Below, piece after piece: positions 59,701 through 64,000 of a DNA stretch of 64,000 bases (its first letter is position 1; every line of letters starts with the position of its first letter). The notes under the pieces were generated by a model, which was given only the letters and a program-made list of their open reading frames with translations, had not been told where the DNA came from and did no database searches. Origin of the DNA: Arabidopsis thaliana (Eukaryota; Streptophyta; Magnoliopsida; Brassicales; Brassicaceae); the NCBI RefSeq assembly GCF_000001735.4, contig NC_003075.7, positions 12,525,001 to 12,589,000 of the forward strand, in the 5' to 3' direction. The position numbers and the translations under genes are program-made.

Positions 59701-62293
59701 ATAATAGAATATTCTCAGCATAACTTTCTGAAAATCACATAGCATAACGCATCGGATATGGTAAGAGGAAGATGACAGACATAAATCAATGTTAGGGCAA
59801 GTATCCTTTCCTTCACTATATTTCTTTTGTTTTTCAATTTTAACAAGTTGAGACTTACATCATAAATCTCTTTCTCGGATGCAGAACCACGCTCTAAAGC
59901 AAGTAAATAACGTGCCCAAAGATCTCCAGTCCATGGACAACTTCTAGTCGCCCTAGAATAGGCATGCGTTATAGCTTTTCCAACCTGAAGCAGAAAGTCA
60001 ATTATACAGATCAAGTAAAAATTGTAAGAAACAGCACCATAAAAAGACAATTTCAAGAAGATGATAGATAAAATGCCAAAAAAACGCTACACAACAAGTT
60101 CTTGACAGACCTTCAAAGTTTTATCAAGATACACGGTGTAGTCTATCCACAAGTCACTTGAAACCGGGTATTCAGCCACAGCACGTTCATATATAGCTTG
60201 AACTCGGGTAGGATCTCCAGAAGTCTTCTCAAACTTTATATAATTCTACAAAGAAATAATTACAATCATCACGTTTTCATATAGATAACATCGTTTACTT
60301 GGTAAAGCCAATAACAAGAACAAAAAGGATGCAACAGTAGCAAAAAAACATGCCCAAGTCTGCAGATTCCGAATCTTTCACACAATATGAGCACTAATGG
60401 TAGGCATATGGAATCCAACTTCTACACAACATTTATGATATATATCAACTGCACGATAAACAATACGTACCATGAATTCCTGAAACTTTTCCGTGTCAGA
60501 TAAATCTTGCTTAGATATGTTTTCTTCAAGATGGGCACGTTCACTATACATCTGCTGTGCCTTCTTGTTTGCAACAGCAACCTGATGAGAAACCTTACTC
60601 AAATCATCAGATCCAATATCAAGGTCAATGCCCTGTTCCAACTCCCAAGTCTTGTAAGCAATAAGGGTGGAGCTCAAGTTTTCTAGAGGAACAGACAGGT
60701 GACGGTGGAATATGCTTCTGATCCTTTGTATCTGCTTATTTCTCTCCTGTAAAATAAAACTAAAAATTCATGATGCCACAAAAGAACTATAAAGAGATGT
60801 GCATAAACTGATTTATTTCTACTTTAGAGCCTAGAGACCTAAATGATATTTACATAGCAACCACTATCTCTCGTTAATAACAAGATGTTAGTTCTTTCCA
60901 CTGAAAACTATGCGCAGCAACCCACTACCATACTTCTATTTCACTTAGTAAAGGAATCATCCTAGAACACAATTCTTGCTAACATGCTGCTAGACTACAG
61001 TGAACGAATGTAGATGAACAAAATCAAGAAATGGATCCAACCTCAATGTCAGCCTCGTCGATAGTGGCTAAGACACCTTGCTCAAATTCTCTATATCCTT
61101 CCCATATTCTATTGCCTTCAGTAACATGGAAGCCCGCAGCCGGAATAGCACGTTCAAAAAGACTCCGCATTTTGGAAATACCTTCAGATGGGTATCCACG
61201 CACTGATGGATCAAATTCTAGCATAAAGCTCAGGTAGTCACACCAAAGAGATACAGACTGCATAAAAGAAAAGCTATTAGCTTATTAATTCAATGTGGAA
61301 CGAATTACTAGTTGAATGATCGATTATAAAGTATCACTGTCTTTATAATCAATTGAGGAAGAAATTTGAAATACAAAGATAAATAACAGAACAAATCGAT
61401 ATAGCATACCAGAGTATTTATTCAGTCTATCTATCTCTAACAAAATGGTAATAATATATAAGCCTAACGAAGCTTTTTTATTCAAGCTGTTGGATCCAGT
61501 ACAGAAGAGAACATACCTGATAATCAGAAAGTCCCCGTTCATAAAGCATCACAATTTCAGGCACATTCTCACTGCAAGGATAAATATAACAACAGTTTCA
61601 GAGGGTGTGTTAAAAATTGCATGCTTGAACTGTAACAAATAATGATCAAAGGAAACCATCTGAAGCCTACAATAAAACCGGAAGTATGAGCCAAAGAAGC
61701 GCAAGAAAAAATTTACCTAGCGGCTAAAGACGCTTCATCCCTTGCCCATTCAAGCCACAAGGAAGGACTCAACGGAAATATGGCACTCATAGCTTCCCTT
61801 GCTTGTCTTAGCTTTTCAAGGTTGGCTGTTTTCCTGAGAAGCTTAATGTACTGAAATAAGAAAGCAAAAAAGTCAGAAACAAATGTAGCCAAGAGAAAAC
61901 CATCCATCTTCCAACAAGAGAGAAGACACAACTCAAAGGTTTTCCAAATACACAAGCAATATCATTTTCTCCCAAGGAAATCTGAAATGAAGATTAGCAA
62001 ATTCTGCTTTCCTGCTAGGTGCTGAGTGAGCTAAAACGACATTTTGTAGCAAAAGGGAAGGTAGAGAGAGTGATTGTTACTTGGACATAAGCATCGTAGT
62101 TGTAAGGATTAGCGGAGAGCTCCGACTCCAAGGTTACAATCTGCTGATTCGACTCGGCTTCATCTTCTGAGTCGGAATCAGAATCGCCGGAATCATCCGA
62201 TGAGGGGGGATCAGCTCGGGCAGGGTTTTCGGCTGAAGCGTCTTCCATCTTCTGGTCAGTGTTACTGACGAGTTCAGTGTCATCAGCCATCAT
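56765..62293 (-). CDS. EMB140: SART3/Prp24-like splicing factor with HAT repeats and one RRM, 817 aa
   Basis: Sixteen minus-strand exons: 62293..62081, 61850..61717, 61571..61517, 61257..61042, 60746..60471, 60245..60111, 59984..59859, 59682..59638, 59545..59441, 59208..59066, 58935..58812, 58478..58404, 58120..57785, 57683..57591, 57252..57108 and 56997..56765, giving 818 codons with the stop. An acidic N-terminus (SDDSGDSDSDSEDE) precedes HAT helical repeats across about residues 60-540 (SLWLEWARDEA, SDLWIDYTVYL, DLWARYLLALERG and others). A basic nuclear segment (KRQKRKSQK) and one RRM (TAFISNLSVK, GLAYADFVDDEHLAAAI) follow. The C-terminus, SNDEFRNMFLKK, matches the Lsm-binding motif of Prp24/SART3. 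These proteins reassemble U4/U6 snRNPs. The EMB140 name is from memory of the locus. Confidence 0.92.
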
Positions 62294-63044
62294 CTTCTCA
62301 AGTTTAAGAGTTGGGGATTTCTGGGTTTAGGGTTTTAAGCTCCAAATACAACTTTGCAAATAGCAATTCCTCTCAAACACCACTAGTCCTTGCGTCACAT
62401 TTAGACCTTTTTATTTCAGTTCATTTCGGAAGATTTTTCACTATTTATTCTTTTTACGTATAGTATTTTATAGGTTTTTGTAAAATCAAAAATAACGAAG
62501 ATTACTGTAAAAATATTACAAATTGTTTTTTGGTCAAAATACCACAAATTCAAAAACTATATTCAAAGAGCACATAATATATGTTATCCTTCTTCAAATA
62601 CCACAAACTATGAAACTATTAATAAATGAGAAAACTAATAATCCGTTTTATTCCTTATAAATCCAAGTTTCTAAGATTTTCACACATATTAAGCAAACAA
62701 ATTAAAATTTGATTACAGATGCATCATTTCAATAGTATTCAATTATTTGTCTTGGAGTATACAATTCATCATTATTAATTAATAAAATGCATAGGAACTT
62801 AAAATAATTCTTTTTAAAAAAAATCTATATTTTTAAATAAAATTTTTTTTCTAACACTTGGATTAATTAGGAACACTGTAAATATGTCTTAGCCTCTTAG
62901 GATATGAAAACCAATATCTTCAATTAGTTTGTCTTTTATTCCTCTCTGCCATATTACATTTGAAATTCGTTGTTAGTTTATTACTCAAACAAAGTGTTTT
63001 TTTTTTATGGATATGTTGCTATAATTTATAAACGACAAAATTTA

Positions 63045-63216
63045 ACAACGGATATTTCTGTTGTTAATAGCATGTTTTCTTGTAGTGATATATATATATA
63101 TATATATATAAATCATATAGTAACGAATAAGTAATTAGAGACAACAGATATTTCTATTGTTAATAGCATGTTTTCTTGTAGTTGTAGTGAATAAATCACA
63201 GAGTAACGAATAAGTA
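63045..63216 (+). mobile_element. Tandem pair of CACTA (En/Spm)-type terminal fragments
   Basis: Two imperfect copies of a 75-90 bp unit start with ACAACGGATATTTCTG at 63045 and ACAACAGATATTTCTA at 63141. Each contains TAATAGCATGTTTTCTTGTAGT and later AGTAACGAATAAGTAA. In reverse, CACTACAAGAAAACATG is the standard terminus of plant CACTA elements. No matching left end or transposase is nearby, so this is a remnant. The copies are separated by AGAG and followed by an inverted GTTGTCTCT. Confidence 0.6.
63088..63111 (+). repeat. (AT)n microsatellite
   Basis: About 24 bp of AT alternation directly after the first CACTA-type end; it accounts for the length difference between the two copies. Confidence 0.9.
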
Positions 63217-63485
63217 AAAGTTGTCTCTAATCTACACTATTATTGAGTAATTGACTATTGAGCAGCTAGCATAACGTAAATCTTTTCACCTGTTTGTCTC
63301 CCAATTATTTTATTTTAACACATTTTTGAGACACCAAGTATGAATGCTATATGTAATGCCAAACATTTGCCAGACAAGTGCACATGCCCTGTGTTAAAAA
63401 CGTTGCTTACAATCTCCACCAGCTGTAATATTGTGCGGATCTCATTCTGATAAAAATTACTCTATTCATGAACCTCTCGACACAT

Positions 63486-63497
63486 TTATATATATAT
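63486..63497 (+). promoter_or_regulatory. TATA box of the 126-aa protein gene
   Basis: TTATATATATAT about 85-95 bp before the ATG at 63579. Called from spacing. Confidence 0.5.
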
Positions 63498-63578
63498 GCG
63501 ATACTACTATAGCTTAGAAGTCCATTCACTATCAAAACATATATCAGAAGAAGAAGAAGAAGAAAGAGAGAACAAATC

Positions 63579-63959
63579 ATGAGTGGCTATTCCAAGATGG
63601 ATTCAACAGACCAGAAACTTGAGCCGGACCACCCGGTGGTCGATCCTCAGATTCAGAAGCCCGATCTTGAACCTGCTGAAATGAAACCGAAGCTGAGCAG
63701 GAACAGGTCAGTGTCTGCATCAGCACAAGCGGTTCCTTCACCAATAAAGATGTCTATGAGAAGATCTTCGTCTGTCTCTGAACGCTACTGTAGAATCTAT
63801 GACCAGAGCTCTGCCACGACTTGGCCGCTTCCTTTCCATGAAGGAGATGAAGACGAAGATGATGATGATAAAGAGAAGGTGCACAAGAAGAAGAAGAGCA
63901 ACAACTTCAAGAAAAAAGCATTCGTAAAGGCTTGTAAGCGTTTTTTTGGGATCTCGTGA
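63579..63959 (+). CDS. Small uncharacterised protein, 126 aa
   Basis: An intronless frame of 126 codons plus TGA, preceded by a GAA-repeat leader and a TATA box about 90 bp upstream. The N-terminal 50 residues are Pro/Glu/Asp-rich. A central Ser/Arg segment (RNRSVSAS, MRRSSSVSERYCRIYDQ) looks like a phosphorylation-prone linker. An acidic block (EGDEDEDDDDKEK) is followed by a basic C-terminus (KKKAFVKACKRFFGIS). No signal peptide or membrane helix. I recognise it only as a plant-specific small protein; similar proteins in Brassicaceae share the RYCRIYDQ and KKAFVKACKRFFG segments as far as I recall. Function unknown. Confidence 0.8.
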   Translation: MSGYSKMDSTDQKLEPDHPVVDPQIQKPDLEPAEMKPKLSRNRSVSASAQAVPSPIKMSMRRSSSVSERYCRIYDQSSATTWPLPFHEGDEDEDDDDKEKVHKKKKSNNFKKKAFVKACKRFFGIS

Positions 63960-64000
63960 AACCAGTTTTTGTTTCCTCTACCTCCATATCTATCATATAA

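Larger units (their letters stand above)
62294..63578. other. Intergenic with transposon remnants
   Basis: About 1.28 kb of very AT-rich DNA upstream of two divergent genes. It contains a tandem pair of CACTA-type transposon ends (63045..63216) and a TA microsatellite. The right 100 bp are the promoter of the last gene with a TATATATA box near 63489. Confidence 0.6.

Overview
This window is an ordinary gene-rich stretch of a plant nuclear chromosome. Short introns with GT/AG borders, AT-rich gaps and the gene order identify it as Arabidopsis thaliana, or something extremely close, on chromosome 4. From memory the order runs from about AT4G24120 to AT4G24275. I rebuilt the gene models by hand from splice signals and reading frames. 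Several add up exactly to lengths I recall for the Arabidopsis proteins: HSP90-7 823 aa, MLO13 478, ACBP3 362, WRKY7 353, VEP1 388, SLY1 151, GH9A3 620, CGI-58 418.

Layout. 0-3.4 kb: 3' part of the metal-nicotianamine transporter YSL1 (+) and a two-exon DUF538 gene (+). 5.0-8.7 kb: a BODYGUARD-type alpha/beta hydrolase (-). 8.7-12.7 kb: a long gap with an unassigned site-II/telo-box segment, then the GRF8 promoter with a 27-C tract. 12.7-23.8 kb: GRF8 with its miR396 site, CGI-58, a kinesin and a YjgA/DarP-like protein, all (+). 24.9-35.7 kb: thaumatin-like protein, ER HSP90 (SHEPHERD) and a TFIIS-N/DLN-repeat protein, all (-). 37-37.8 kb: a small membrane RING protein (-). 38.7-41.5 kb: SLEEPY1 and VEP1, both (+). 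42.2-43.8 kb: ACBP3 (-). 45.1-45.8 kb: a short hAT-type transposon. 46.9-48.4 kb: WRKY7 (+). 50.0-62.3 kb: MLO13, GH9A3/KOR3, a small unknown protein and a SART3/Prp24-like splicing factor, all (-). 63.6 kb: a small basic/acidic unknown protein (+).

There is no operon logic: neighbours are unrelated in function (metal transport, cuticle, growth control, lipid metabolism, ER folding, gibberellin signalling, defence, cell wall, splicing). No tRNA, rRNA or CRISPR array was seen.

The points most worth a second look are: a plastid- or mitochondrion-type YjgA/DarP homologue; a thaumatin-like gene whose last intron decides between a soluble and a GPI-anchored product; a GC-AG intron in MLO13; an in-frame, stop-free intron between the QLQ and WRC exons of GRF8; an exact ERSE plus UPRE upstream of the ER HSP90; a 66-69 residue internal duplication in the kinesin tail; an 8-bp-TSD hAT element; and CACTA-type termini near the right end. 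I found no clearly new multi-gene system.
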